This document shows positions 19,801 to 26,963 of a stretch of 64,000 nt of DNA, one piece after another. This DNA is from Flavobacterium pectinovorum. GTDB taxonomy: Bacteria > Bacteroidota > Bacteroidia > Flavobacteriales > Flavobacteriaceae. The translations under genes were made by a program, and so were the position numbers. Where the stretch lies: positions 62,001 through 126,000 of the forward strand of contig NZ_JAFEVZ010000008.1 in the NCBI RefSeq assembly GCF_022802975.1. Reading direction: 5' to 3'. Within the stretch, counting starts at the first letter, position 1, and each line of letters begins with the position of its first letter. Below the pieces are notes generated by a model that searched no databases, had not been told where the DNA came from, and was given only the letters and a program-made list of their open reading frames with translations.

Positions 19801-20106
19801 GGCTGGGACCCAAAAGAAACCTGGGCTCTAATTTCTATTATGATTTATGCTTTTGTAATTCACGCTCGTTTTGTACCAGCTTTGCGCGGAAAATGGTTTT
19901 TTAATTTAATGAGTATGTATGCCTTTGTGTCGATTTTGTTTACTTACTATGGAGTAAATTTTCACCTGGTAGGTTTACACTCCTATGCAAGCGGAGAAGC
20001 GAAATCCCTAAGCTGGATCTGGTATTCACTGGCAGCTATTTCAGTAATAGGAGCTATAACATATCCTAAGAATAGAAAGTATTATAAAAAACAAGTAAAA
20101 AAGTAA
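16891..20106 (+). CDS. ccsA: ResB-CcsA fusion, cytochrome c biogenesis (system II)
   Basis: This protein of about 1071 aa delivers heme to apocytochrome c across the inner membrane. The N-terminal half is ResB-like: membrane segments near residues 10-30, 45-65 and 80-105, a large periplasmic domain, and another segment near 430-455. Next comes a hydrophobic piece looking like an embedded signal peptide (TVLLLMLSFNGFAQ) and a His-rich stretch at about 488-513. The C-terminal half is CcsA with the heme-handling WWD motif WGRYWGWDPKETW. The start is set at ATG 16891; the earlier GTG overlaps the promoter box. Fused system II proteins are known in Bacteroidetes. The His-rich linker is unusual. 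Confidence 0.93.
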   Translation: MDKKIFSFLFSTRLMAVLFLTFALAMGIGTFIESKYNTDTARILIYNTWWFEAIMVFFMINFFGNIKRYQLLKKENWATLLLHVAFIFILLGAFITRYISYEGVMPIREGNTENQILSEKTYLTIFADGEYKGEMKRRVFEESLLLSPVTNNDFTISGKFDDTPFKVEYSNYIMGAKEMVKPDPKGILYLKLVEAGAAGREEHFLKEGEVQNIHNVLFALNKPTAGAININTTGEKYTIQTPFEGEFMRMADQFKGKVTKDNVQPLMMRSLYSIGDIRIVFPDPAMKGSITYESNNDFKAKTHNDALIVKLKAEGQEKEVTLLGSKGKQGEPKSVKIGNIDYTFFYGSKAYTTPFKIKLNDFIATKYPGTEKSYSAFESKVTVQDSSETFDARIYMNNVLDYKGYRFFQAGFDPDEKGTILSVNHDFWGTSITYFGYFMLYIGLMAIMFTKGSRFADLKRKLEKVKEKKAKLITVLLLMLSFNGFAQEPHVHTPGHAHNHTHNEDPNDHANHVTRPPSQKQIDSLLNIYKAPEAHAAKFGRLIIQDAGGRMKPINTFSSELLRKVSQSDTYNGMNSDQVFLSMTQYGQVWIQVPIIHLRSGNDSIRKIIGVEKDAKRAPFVKFFDENGNYKLSPYLDAAYKAANPNQFEKDFIETDKKVNLMESALMGSILKIFPVPNHPGDKWVSYLELEHAGLKGMDSTYTRQILPLYFSALNNGSISKDFKSADDLVESINGFQKKYGSKVRPSEEKIDAEIAYNKYDVFKKLSYWYITASIFMLFFTILNIFFEKKWIRITINGFHVIIGFLFGLHTLGLIARWYISGHAPWSNAYESIIYVAWSTMFFGLAFDRKSKLTVASSAFVTAMILMAAYLNWIDPEIANLQPVLNSYWLMIHVAVIVGSYGPTALGFILGFVSLLLIFFTNEKNKAKMDLNIKEITYINEMALTIGLVMLTIGNFLGGQWANESWGRYWGWDPKETWALISIMIYAFVIHARFVPALRGKWFFNLMSMYAFVSILFTYYGVNFHLVGLHSYASGEAKSLSWIWYSLAAISVIGAITYPKNRKYYKKQVKK

Positions 20107-20107
20107 T

Positions 20108-20142
20108 AAAGGAGGTTCAGCTGAAAAGTTGAACCTTTTTTG
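20108..20142 (+). terminator. Terminator after ResB-CcsA gene
   Basis: GGTTCA and TGAACC arms with a short loop are followed by T6, directly after the stop. Confidence 0.75.
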
Positions 20143-20183
20143 TTTGATTAATTTTTAATAAAGAAGTTTGCTTGGAGGAGAAC

Positions 20184-20268
20184 GAGGAGCTTGTTCCTGC
20201 TGTCCACTATATCTTTTGTGGCAAACCCTGCCACAAAAGGATGTCGTTTCCATCAGGGCTAGGGCTTC
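20184..20268. repeat. REP-like stem-loop repeat, copy 1
   Basis: The flanks CCTGCTGTCCACTA and TCGTTTCCATCAGGGCT enclose a hairpin with 10-bp arms TTTTGTGGCA/TGCCACAAAA. The same flanks with a different but again self-complementary hairpin occur at 47384-47447. Confidence 0.75.
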
Positions 20269-20303
20269 AGTTTTCATAATAATCCTTATGAAGTCAGAAC
20301 AAA

Positions 20304-20357
20304 TGTCAGGCTGAGTCCGTTCGGCTTTGCTCAGGATAAACTTAGTCGAAGCCCTTT
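20304..20357. repeat. Dispersed GTCAGGCTGAG-type repeat
   Basis: GTCAGGCTGAGTCCGTTCGG and the following TAGTCGAAGCCC are the reverse-complement form of the core seen at 7216-7240 and at 28546-28577. Confidence 0.6.
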
Positions 20358-20392
20358 TTTACTCAACGAGATAATTACTCCATATTAGGTAT

Positions 20393-20425
20393 AAAAAAAA
20401 AGGACAGCATTTTTTGCTATCCTTC
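20393..20425 (-). terminator. Terminator of the 124-aa membrane protein gene
   Basis: On the minus strand the arms AAGGATAGCA and TGCTGTCCTT are followed by a run of eight T. Confidence 0.8.
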
Positions 20426-20444
20426 TCAAAACTATATAAAGTCA

Positions 20445-20819
20445 TTATTTTTTTATAATCTCTTCTAAAACGGCTTTGTTTTCGTAGTTTGTCACTTTAA
20501 GAACAATTTCCTGATTTTTCACCGTTTTTCCTTCAATAACATACAATTTTCCTTTTTTATGAGGAACATTGCTTTGGTCAAAATCTACATCACCAAATTG
20601 TAATGTGTTTTTAATATCAGCAGTATCAATCCATTTTTCGTTCAGCGTTTGGATTGCTTTTTCAGAATATTGAAACGGTTTGGTTCTTAAACTATTCAAA
20701 ACCCTGGCATTCGGAAAATAATTGCAGCGAGTATCTTTTCCACTAAAAACGAGTGCTACAAAAAAGCATCCCATAACTAAACCAACCAAATAATAAGCAA
20801 AACGATGTACGAATTTCAT
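20445..20819 (-). CDS. Small single-span membrane protein, DUF4258-like
   Basis: The protein has 124 aa. One N-terminal membrane segment (YYLVGLVMGCFFVALVF) is followed by a soluble domain with TRCNYFPNARVLNSLRTKPF and a beta-rich end. I associate this layout with flavobacterial proteins annotated as DUF4258, but this is from memory. The function is unknown. It lies after alanine dehydrogenase on the same strand, yet has its own well-formed promoter inside the end of that gene. Confidence 0.65.
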   Translation of the reverse strand: MKFVHRFAYYLVGLVMGCFFVALVFSGKDTRCNYFPNARVLNSLRTKPFQYSEKAIQTLNEKWIDTADIKNTLQFGDVDFDQSNVPHKKGKLYVIEGKTVKNQEIVLKVTNYENKAVLEEIIKK

Positions 20820-20834
20820 GAATTAATTTTTTTG

Positions 20835-20866
20835 CAAAGGTACGTTAAAGTTGCATTAGAAAACAA
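20835..20866 (-). promoter_or_regulatory. Consensus Bacteroidetes promoter for the 124-aa protein gene
   Basis: On the minus strand TTG is followed after 21 nt by TACCTTTG, matching TTG-N19-23-TAnnTTTG. It ends 15 bp before the ATG and overlaps the last codons of the alanine dehydrogenase gene. Confidence 0.65.
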
Positions 20867-22055
20867 GTAAATTAATGTCGTTATCAGGTAAATCAAACCA
20901 TTCGCCAATAGCTTTGTTGGTCAGGATTCCGTGGTATAAATAGATTCCGTTTTTTAAGCCTTTATTACATCTGATGGCACTTTCTAATCCACCATCTTCA
21001 GCTATTTGAAGCAGGTAAGGGGTTAAAATATTACTTATCGAAAGTGAAGCTGTTTTTGAGTATCGCGAAGGAATGTTTGGTACGCAGTAATGCAAAACAT
21101 TACTTTTTATAAAAGTTGGTTTTTCGTGCGTTGTAACTTCTGAAGTTTCGAAGCAGCCACCGGTATCAATACTAACATCTACAATTACAGCACCTTTTTT
21201 CATGTGTTCAACCATAGTTTCAGTGACAACAATCGGACAGCGTTCTTTGCCTCGCATAGCACCAATAGCTACATCGCAACGTCTCAGGGCTTTAAGTAAG
21301 GCTTTCTGTTGAATTGTAGAGGTAAAAACACGTTGATTAAGATTGTTTTGTAAGCGACGTAATTTAGTAATAGAATTGTCAAAAACTTTTACGCTGGCAC
21401 CTAAGCCAATAGCGGTTTTTGCAGCAAATTCGCCTACGGTTCCTGCTCCTAAAATAACAACATCAGTAGGAGGGACTCCGGTAATATTTCCAAATAAAAG
21501 CCCTTTTCCAAATTCGTCGGTAATCATCAGTTCAGATGCAATTAGTATAGAAGCTGTTCCCGCAATTTCACTTAATGATTTTACGGCAGGATAGGAACCG
21601 TCTTCATCTTTAATATATTCAAAAGCAAGTGCGGTGATTTTTTTTTGCGCCAAAGCTTCAAAATAAGCTTTCTTTTTTGTTTTTAACTGAATAGCAGATA
21701 TGATTGTCGTTTCAGGATTAATCATTTTGATTTCTGCCAATGTAGGCGGTTCTACTTTTAGCAATAACGGGCAGCTAAAAACTTTTTTGGTGTCTTTGGT
21801 AACTTCTGCACCAGCATCACTGTATTCCTTGTCAGAATAACTTGAGCTTTCTCCGGCTCCTGATTCAATCATGATGCGATGTCCTTCGTAGGTCAAAGAA
21901 TTCACTGCGTCCGGAGTCAGGCAAATACGACGTTCCTGATAACTTGTTTCCTTGGGGATACCTATAAAAAGTTCTTTTTTATGGCGGCCAATTTCAAGTT
22001 TCTCTTCTTGTGGCAACAATTGTTGTTTCGTAAATGGAGTTAGGGTTATTGACAT
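20856..22055 (-). CDS. ald: Alanine dehydrogenase
   Basis: The 399 aa protein belongs to the alanine dehydrogenase / transhydrogenase alpha family. The N-terminal block IGIPKETSYQERRICLTP contains the conserved Lys/Glu/Arg of the substrate site. The NAD fold shows VVILGAGTVGEFAAKTA, and VIVDVSIDTGGCFETS and HYCVPNIPSRYSKTAS complete the family signature. It converts L-alanine and NAD to pyruvate, ammonia and NADH. The N-terminus has a 20-residue extension compared with B. subtilis Ald, as in other Bacteroidetes copies. The genes tsaE and porX lie upstream on the same strand. Confidence 0.88.
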   Translation of the reverse strand: MSITLTPFTKQQLLPQEEKLEIGRHKKELFIGIPKETSYQERRICLTPDAVNSLTYEGHRIMIESGAGESSSYSDKEYSDAGAEVTKDTKKVFSCPLLLKVEPPTLAEIKMINPETTIISAIQLKTKKKAYFEALAQKKITALAFEYIKDEDGSYPAVKSLSEIAGTASILIASELMITDEFGKGLLFGNITGVPPTDVVILGAGTVGEFAAKTAIGLGASVKVFDNSITKLRRLQNNLNQRVFTSTIQQKALLKALRRCDVAIGAMRGKERCPIVVTETMVEHMKKGAVIVDVSIDTGGCFETSEVTTHEKPTFIKSNVLHYCVPNIPSRYSKTASLSISNILTPYLLQIAEDGGLESAIRCNKGLKNGIYLYHGILTNKAIGEWFDLPDNDINLLVF

Positions 22056-22140
22056 GGGGTGTGCAAAATAATTAAGAGTACAAATTACGTAAAAAGTTTT
22101 AAAATGAATGTAAAAATTCTGCTAATACTAAAAGTCAATA

Positions 22141-22614
22141 TTAAGAGATTGTTTTTTCCATTTTTATGTCGGCTCTTTCGTAGCTTACATTTCCCAAAGA
22201 AACTTCTGTAAAACCAAATTTTCTATATAAATGCAATGCTGGGAGCAAAATTCTGTTGGAGTATAAAAACAGTTTTTTAATATTATTTTCTTCTGCTACA
22301 GTCAAACAATGAGCTAATAATTTATTGCCAATTCCTAGTCCCTGCGCTTTATCTGAAACTGCCATTTTGCTTAATTCGAAAGTTGCATTATCAATTTTTA
22401 TTAAGGAAACGGTTCCTAAAATTTCATTGTTATATTTTGCATAAAAAATTAGTCCGCCTTTATCTATAATTTCTTCTTGTGGATTTGAAAGTATCAATTC
22501 ATCTTTTTCTTCAACTCTGAAATATTTTGTAAGCCATTCTATATTTAAAGTTTTGACAGGTTCTTTTAAATCTGATGAAAAGGAAATTATTTCTACGGTA
22601 TTTTGGGTGTTCAT
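22141..22614 (-). CDS. GNAT family N-acetyltransferase
   Basis: The 157 aa protein shows the acetyl-CoA binding motif A of the GNAT fold: ELSKMAVSDKAQGLGIGNKL, followed by LFLYSNRILLPALHLYRKFGF. The substrate cannot be deduced. It lies between ald and tsaE on the same strand; the 90-bp gap upstream holds CACAGAGAT-type intergenic repeat words. Confidence 0.85.
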   Translation of the reverse strand: MNTQNTVEIISFSSDLKEPVKTLNIEWLTKYFRVEEKDELILSNPQEEIIDKGGLIFYAKYNNEILGTVSLIKIDNATFELSKMAVSDKAQGLGIGNKLLAHCLTVAEENNIKKLFLYSNRILLPALHLYRKFGFTEVSLGNVSYERADIKMEKTIS

Positions 22615-22704
22615 TGTTGCTATTTTGTTTTACAGAGATTCACAGAGATTTCGCAAAGTTTCATAAAGTTTTTTTTAAAATATTTTTTGCGGTTCTCTGT
22701 GGAA

Positions 22705-23112
22705 TTAAACCAGTTTTAATTCTCGTTGTCCATTCTCCAATAACTCAATTGTAGCTACAGAATGTTCGTCAGGAATCAAACTTGCAATTTTTTCAGACCA
22801 TTCGATAAAACACCAGTTTCCAGAGTACAAATAATCGTCAACACCCATGTCTAATGCTTCAGTTTCTTTATTTAATCTGTAAAAATCAAAATGATAAACA
22901 ATTTGATTATTCGAAGTGTAATATTCATTCACTAAAGAAAAAGTAGGACTGCTTGTGGCATCTTCAACTCCTAAAGTTTTACACAATTGCTTAATTAAAG
23001 TAGTTTTTCCAACGCCCATTTCTCCATTAAAAAGAATAATTTTTTTTGGATTTTGTGCAATAATTTGTTCGGCTACTTCCTGAATCTGATCTAATGAAAA
23101 AACGATATTCAT
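22705..23112 (-). CDS. tsaE: tRNA threonylcarbamoyladenosine biosynthesis protein TsaE
   Basis: This small P-loop ATPase (135 aa) works with TsaB and TsaD in making t6A37 on ANN-decoding tRNAs. Walker A is NGEMGVGKTTLIKQL, followed by TSSPTFSLVNEY and the HFDFYRL block typical of TsaE, and WCFIEWSEKI. The length is normal. It is downstream of porX, from which a terminator-like hairpin separates it. The porX-tsaE-ald neighbourhood is, from memory, conserved in Bacteroidetes. Confidence 0.93.
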   Translation of the reverse strand: MNIVFSLDQIQEVAEQIIAQNPKKIILFNGEMGVGKTTLIKQLCKTLGVEDATSSPTFSLVNEYYTSNNQIVYHFDFYRLNKETEALDMGVDDYLYSGNWCFIEWSEKIASLIPDEHSVATIELLENGQRELKLV

Positions 23113-23140
23113 TGTTTTGTACTTCTTTAATTTTAAAAAA

Positions 23141-23182
23141 TCAGCCCCGAAATTCTGTAATTAAAGAATCCGGGACTGAAAT
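23141..23182 (-). terminator. Terminator-like hairpin after porX
   Basis: TCAGCCCCGAAATTCT pairs imperfectly with AGAATCCGGGACTGA. It lies between the porX stop and the tsaE start. Confidence 0.5.
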
Positions 23183-23187
23183 TATTT

Positions 23188-24741
23188 TTATTTTGGGTTA
23201 AATACCAAAAACGGAATAATCATTTCTTCGAGTGAAATTCCGCCATGCTGGTAGGTGTTTTTGTAATAACTTACATAATGATTGTAGTTGTTTACGTAGG
23301 CTAAAAAGAGATCGTTTTTTGCAAAAATAAACGAACTGCTCATGTTTATAGCTGGTAAACCAATAGTTTTTGGCTCCTTTACAACATACACATCTTTTTG
23401 TTCGTAGGTTAAACTGCGACCTGTTTTGTATCGCAAATTCAGACTTGTATTTTTATCTCCAACAACTTTCGACGGATTTTTTACATTTATAGTTCCGTGG
23501 TCAGTTGTCAGGATTAATTTGAAACCTAAAACCTGTGCCTGCTGGATGATTTCCAGCAAAGGTGAATTTTTAAACCAGCTTAAAGTTAGGGAACGATAAG
23601 CTTTATCGTCTGAGGCAAGTTCTTTTACGACTTCCATCTCGGTTTTGGCATGCGATAACATGTCGACAAAATTATAAACGACTGTTACGAGATCATTTCC
23701 TTTTAAAGCTTTGAAATTTTCCGCCAGTTTTTTTCCGCCAGTATAATTGGTAATTTTAAAATAATCCTCCTTTATATTTAAACCCAAACGCTTTAATTGT
23801 GCAGTAAGAAATTCGGCTTCATAAAGGTTTTTTCCGCCTTCTTCCACATCATTTTTCCAATATTCAGGAAACTGTTTTTCCATTTCAACGGGCAGTAAAC
23901 CTGAGAAAATAGCATTTCTTGCATATTGTGTAGCGGTTGGGAGTATCGAAAAATAAGGAACTTCTTTTTCTAATTTATAATAATTGGATACAACGGTTTC
24001 AAAAGCTTTCCACTGATCGTAGCGTAGATTATCTACTACGACAAATAAAACAGGTTTGTCTTTCTTTTTAAGTTCAGGAACAACTAATTCTTTAAATAAA
24101 TTGTGAGATTGAATTGGTTTGTCAGCTTTTGGAGCAAACCAGTCTTCGTAATTTCGCTCAATATATTTACCAAATTGCGAATTTGCTTCTACTTTTTGTG
24201 ATTCCAGAATTTCGATCATCCCCTGATCGTTAATGTTTTCTAATTCTAATTCCCAGAAAATTAATTTTTTGTATAATTCAATCCAGTCTTCAAATGAATT
24301 AACCATAGCTAATTCCATTGAGATTTTTCTGAATTCCTTCTGATAATCTAAAGTAGTTTTTTCAGAAATTAATCTCGAATGATCCAGATTTTTCTTTAAA
24401 CTTAGAAGAATTTGATTCGGATTGACAGGTTTTATCAGGTAGTCGGCAATTTTAGAACCAATTGCTTCTTCCATGATGTATTCTTCCTCGCTTTTGGTAA
24501 TCATAATCATTGGAGTAGCGGATTTTTTTTCTTTCATTTCAGAAAGTGTTTCCAGACCGCTCATTCCGGGCATATTTTCGTCTAAAAAAACGATGTCGAA
24601 ATTTTCCTCTTCAAAAAGACCAATAGCATCCAATCCGTTGTTACAGGTAGTAACTGCGTAATTTTTTTTCTCCAGAAATAGTATATGAGGCTTTAAAAGA
24701 TCGATTTCATCGTCGACCCAAAGTATTTTTATCTTATCCAT
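23188..24741 (-). CDS. porX: PorX: response regulator with PglZ effector domain, T9SS regulator
   Basis: The 517 aa protein has a receiver domain at 1-120 with phospho-acceptor Asp54 in FDIVFLDENMPGMSG, acidic pair DDE at 10-12 and a Lys near 107. The rest is a PglZ/alkaline-phosphatase-like domain with VVVDNLRYDQWKAFE and TDHGT metal-binding motifs. In Porphyromonas, PorX with histidine kinase PorY controls type IX secretion genes, and its PglZ domain cleaves oligonucleotides. No por/gld structural gene is near, and porY is absent from the window. ATG 24741 is chosen over 24747 because the family begins MDKIKILWVDDE. Confidence 0.93.
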   Translation of the reverse strand: MDKIKILWVDDEIDLLKPHILFLEKKNYAVTTCNNGLDAIGLFEEENFDIVFLDENMPGMSGLETLSEMKEKKSATPMIMITKSEEEYIMEEAIGSKIADYLIKPVNPNQILLSLKKNLDHSRLISEKTTLDYQKEFRKISMELAMVNSFEDWIELYKKLIFWELELENINDQGMIEILESQKVEANSQFGKYIERNYEDWFAPKADKPIQSHNLFKELVVPELKKKDKPVLFVVVDNLRYDQWKAFETVVSNYYKLEKEVPYFSILPTATQYARNAIFSGLLPVEMEKQFPEYWKNDVEEGGKNLYEAEFLTAQLKRLGLNIKEDYFKITNYTGGKKLAENFKALKGNDLVTVVYNFVDMLSHAKTEMEVVKELASDDKAYRSLTLSWFKNSPLLEIIQQAQVLGFKLILTTDHGTINVKNPSKVVGDKNTSLNLRYKTGRSLTYEQKDVYVVKEPKTIGLPAINMSSSFIFAKNDLFLAYVNNYNHYVSYYKNTYQHGGISLEEMIIPFLVFNPK

Positions 24742-24856
24742 AATCATAATTGACTTTAATTTTACTGCAATTTAAAAGTCTATAACTTAAAAAGTATTAA
24801 AAATAGTATAAAGTTAAATAGCCAGTTGTAATTATTTAGTTTAAGAAATAGAAAAG

Positions 24857-25450
24857 CTATCCGTGAATGGTTTCACCTTTGCCGTAATTTGTAATAATAG
24901 ATTCTTCAAAAGCCAGCCATTCTCTCCAGCGTTTTTCAACATCAATTCCGGTTCCGTATTTGCGTGCGTATGTAATGAAAGTAGTGTAATGCCCGGCTTC
25001 GCTTTCCATTAATTCTCTGTAAAAAACAGCCAGTTCTTCGTCCTGAATATTTTCAGAAAGTACTTTAAAACGTTCGCAGCTTCTGGCTTCGATCATGGCC
25101 GAAAATAATAACCTTTCAACAAGACCTGAAACACGGCTTCCGTCTCCGCTTTTTTTCATGTACTGGTATAATTCATTTACATAATCATCTTTACGCTCAC
25201 GCCCTAATTTCAAACCTCTTTTGATGATAATGTTATGAACCTGTTCGAAATGGTCGATTTCTTCTTTGGCTAAAGCCAATAAATCCTGTACCAAATCCTG
25301 ATGTTCAGAGTTATTGGTGATAATTGTAATTGCGTTTGTAGCAGCTTTTTGTTCACACCATGCGTGATCGGTCAGGATTTCCTCTATGTTTTTCTCAACA
25401 ATATTTACCCATCTTGGGTCGGTTGGTAATTGTAATCTAAGTACACCCAT
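24857..25450 (-). CDS. miaE: tRNA-(ms2io6A) hydroxylase MiaE
   Basis: This non-heme di-iron enzyme (197 aa) hydroxylates the isopentenyl group of ms2i6A37 in tRNA. Iron ligands are carried by the Glu/His pairs KEEIDHFEQVH and EARSCERF and by ESEAGHYTTF. The ATG at 25450 gives MGVLRLQLPTDPRW, the family start; the open frame continues 20 codons upstream but that extension is encoded by an intergenic repeat (FDFFDFTTFDFTT). It requires the MiaA/MiaB products, not present here. Confidence 0.9.
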   Translation of the reverse strand: MGVLRLQLPTDPRWVNIVEKNIEEILTDHAWCEQKAATNAITIITNNSEHQDLVQDLLALAKEEIDHFEQVHNIIIKRGLKLGRERKDDYVNELYQYMKKSGDGSRVSGLVERLLFSAMIEARSCERFKVLSENIQDEELAVFYRELMESEAGHYTTFITYARKYGTGIDVEKRWREWLAFEESIITNYGKGETIHG

Positions 25451-25455
25451 GTTTT

Positions 25456-25575
25456 TAAGTCTTAAAGTTGTAAAGTCGAAAGTTGTAAAGTCAAAAAAGT
25501 CGAAGATCAAAACTAAAATAGAATTTTACATTCCATTTAAAGACTTTCGACCTTCGACTTTAAGACTTTATGACT
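25456..25575. repeat. AAAGTTGTAAAGTC direct and inverted repeats
   Basis: AAAGTTGTAAAGTC occurs at 25464-25477 and again at 25479-25492. An imperfect inverted copy (GACTTTCGACCTTCGACTTT) lies at about 25541-25562. The whole miaE-glyA gap is made of it. Confidence 0.6.
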
Positions 25576-25580
25576 AATTT

Positions 25581-26855
25581 TTAGTAAACGAAAATTGGTC
25601 TTTCGCTCATCATTTCGTCCACTTCATTAGCAACTTCTTCGATAACTGCTTCATTTGTATGATCAGTTAATACTTTATCGATTAAAGCTACAATAGTTTC
25701 CATGTCTTTTTCAACTAAACCACGAGTAGTGATTGCAGCTGTTCCAACACGGATTCCAGAAGTTACAAATGGTGATTTATCATCAAATGGAACCATGTTT
25801 TTATTTACTGTGATTTCTGCTTTTACCAATGCATTTTCAGCATCTTTACCAGAAATGTTTTTGTTTCTTAAGTCGATTAACATCATGTGGTTGTCAGTTC
25901 CACCAGAGATAATGTTGTATCCTCTTTTTACGAAAGCATCTGCCATAGCATTAGCATTTTTTTGCAGTTGCATCGCATAAGTAAAGAATTCATCTTTTAA
26001 AGCTTCACCAAAAGCTACGGCTTTAGCAGCGATAATATGCATTAAAGGCCCACCTTGATTTCCAGGGAAAACAGCTAAATCTAATAGAGATGACATCATT
26101 CTGATTTCACCTTTTGGAGTTTTTAATCCCCAAGGGTTTTCAAAATCTTTCCCCATTAAAATCAAACCTCCACGTGGTCCGCGTAATGTTTTGTGAGTTG
26201 TTGTAGAAACGATATGACAATGTGGAATAGGGTCATTCAATAAGCCTTTTGCAATTAAACCTGCAGGGTGAGAAATATCAGCAAACAAGATTGCTCCAAC
26301 GCTATCAGCGATTTCTCTGAAACGTGCAAAATCCATATCTCGGGAATAAGCCGATGCTCCTGCGATGATTAATTTTGGCTGTTCTTTAGTTGCAATTTCC
26401 AGAATTTTATCATAATCTAATCTTCCGGTTTCTTTGTCTACTCCGTAAAATACCGGATTGTAAACACGTCCTGAAAAGTTTACAGGAGAACCGTGAGTAA
26501 GGTGACCACCGTGTGATAAGTCGAATCCTAAAATTTTATCTCCAGGCTGTAAACAAGCATGAAAAACAGAAGCGTTAGCCTGAGAGCCAGAGTGAGGCTG
26601 TACGTTTGCATATTCAGCACCAAATAATTCCTTTGCTCTGTCAATTGCAATTTGCTCAATAACGTCAACTACTTCGCAACCGCCATAGTATCTTTTGCCA
26701 GGATATCCTTCAGCATATTTGTTTGTTAAAACTGAACCAGCAGCTTCTATTACTTCATCACTCACGAAGTTTTCCGAAGCAATAAGTTCTAATCCGTGAA
26801 TTTGTCTGTCTTGTTCCTCTAAAATAAGGTCAAAAATTTGTTCGTCGCGTTGCAT
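25581..26855 (-). CDS. glyA: Serine hydroxymethyltransferase
   Basis: This PLP enzyme (424 aa) interconverts serine and glycine with tetrahydrofolate. The PLP lysine is in [15 protein letters not shown]. Conserved blocks [33 protein letters not shown] and [13 protein letters not shown] are all present. The start at 26855 ([10 protein letters not shown]) is preferred to the longer frame beginning at 26891 because a TATTTTTG -7 box at 26881-26888 lies between the two. Confidence 0.97.
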   Translation of the reverse strand: MQRDEQIFDLILEEQDRQIHGLELIASENFVSDEVIEAAGSVLTNKYAEGYPGKRYYGGCEVVDVIEQIAIDRAKELFGAEYANVQPHSGSQANASVFHACLQPGDKILGFDLSHGGHLTHGSPVNFSGRVYNPVFYGVDKETGRLDYDKILEIATKEQPKLIIAGASAYSRDMDFARFREIADSVGAILFADISHPAGLIAKGLLNDPIPHCHIVSTTTHKTLRGPRGGLILMGKDFENPWGLKTPKGEIRMMSSLLDLAVFPGNQGGPLMHIIAAKAVAFGEALKDEFFTYAMQLQKNANAMADAFVKRGYNIISGGTDNHMMLIDLRNKNISGKDAENALVKAEITVNKNMVPFDDKSPFVTSGIRVGTAAITTRGLVEKDMETIVALIDKVLTDHTNEAVIEEVANEVDEMMSERPIFVY

Positions 26856-26880
26856 TTTTTCGTTTTTCGTTAATTTCCTG

Positions 26881-26888
26881 CAAAAATA
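26881..26888 (-). promoter_or_regulatory. -7 element of glyA
   Basis: The minus strand reads TATTTTTG, a match to TAnnTTTG, 25 bp before the chosen ATG. No good TTG element is seen upstream. It is back to back with the fahA promoter. Confidence 0.5.
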
Positions 26889-26899
26889 CAAAAAAACGT

Positions 26900-26929
26900 T
26901 TGTGAAACTGTTAGATTATGATATATTTG
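26900..26929 (+). promoter_or_regulatory. Consensus Bacteroidetes promoter of fumarylacetoacetase gene
   Basis: TTG (26900-26902), 19 nt, then TATATTTG (26922-26929) fits the flavobacterial sigma-A consensus exactly. It leaves a leader of about 28 nt to the ATG at 26964. Confidence 0.7.
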
Positions 26930-26963
26930 ACATAGAATTTTTCAACAAATAATTAACATTCAC

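Noticed and set aside
24473..24661. 62-aa plus-strand frame inside porX
   Set aside because: Antisense shadow of a strongly coding frame, with no start context.
26856..26891. Longer GlyA start ([12 protein letters not shown])
   Set aside because: A -7 promoter box lies within it, and the extension does not fit the family.
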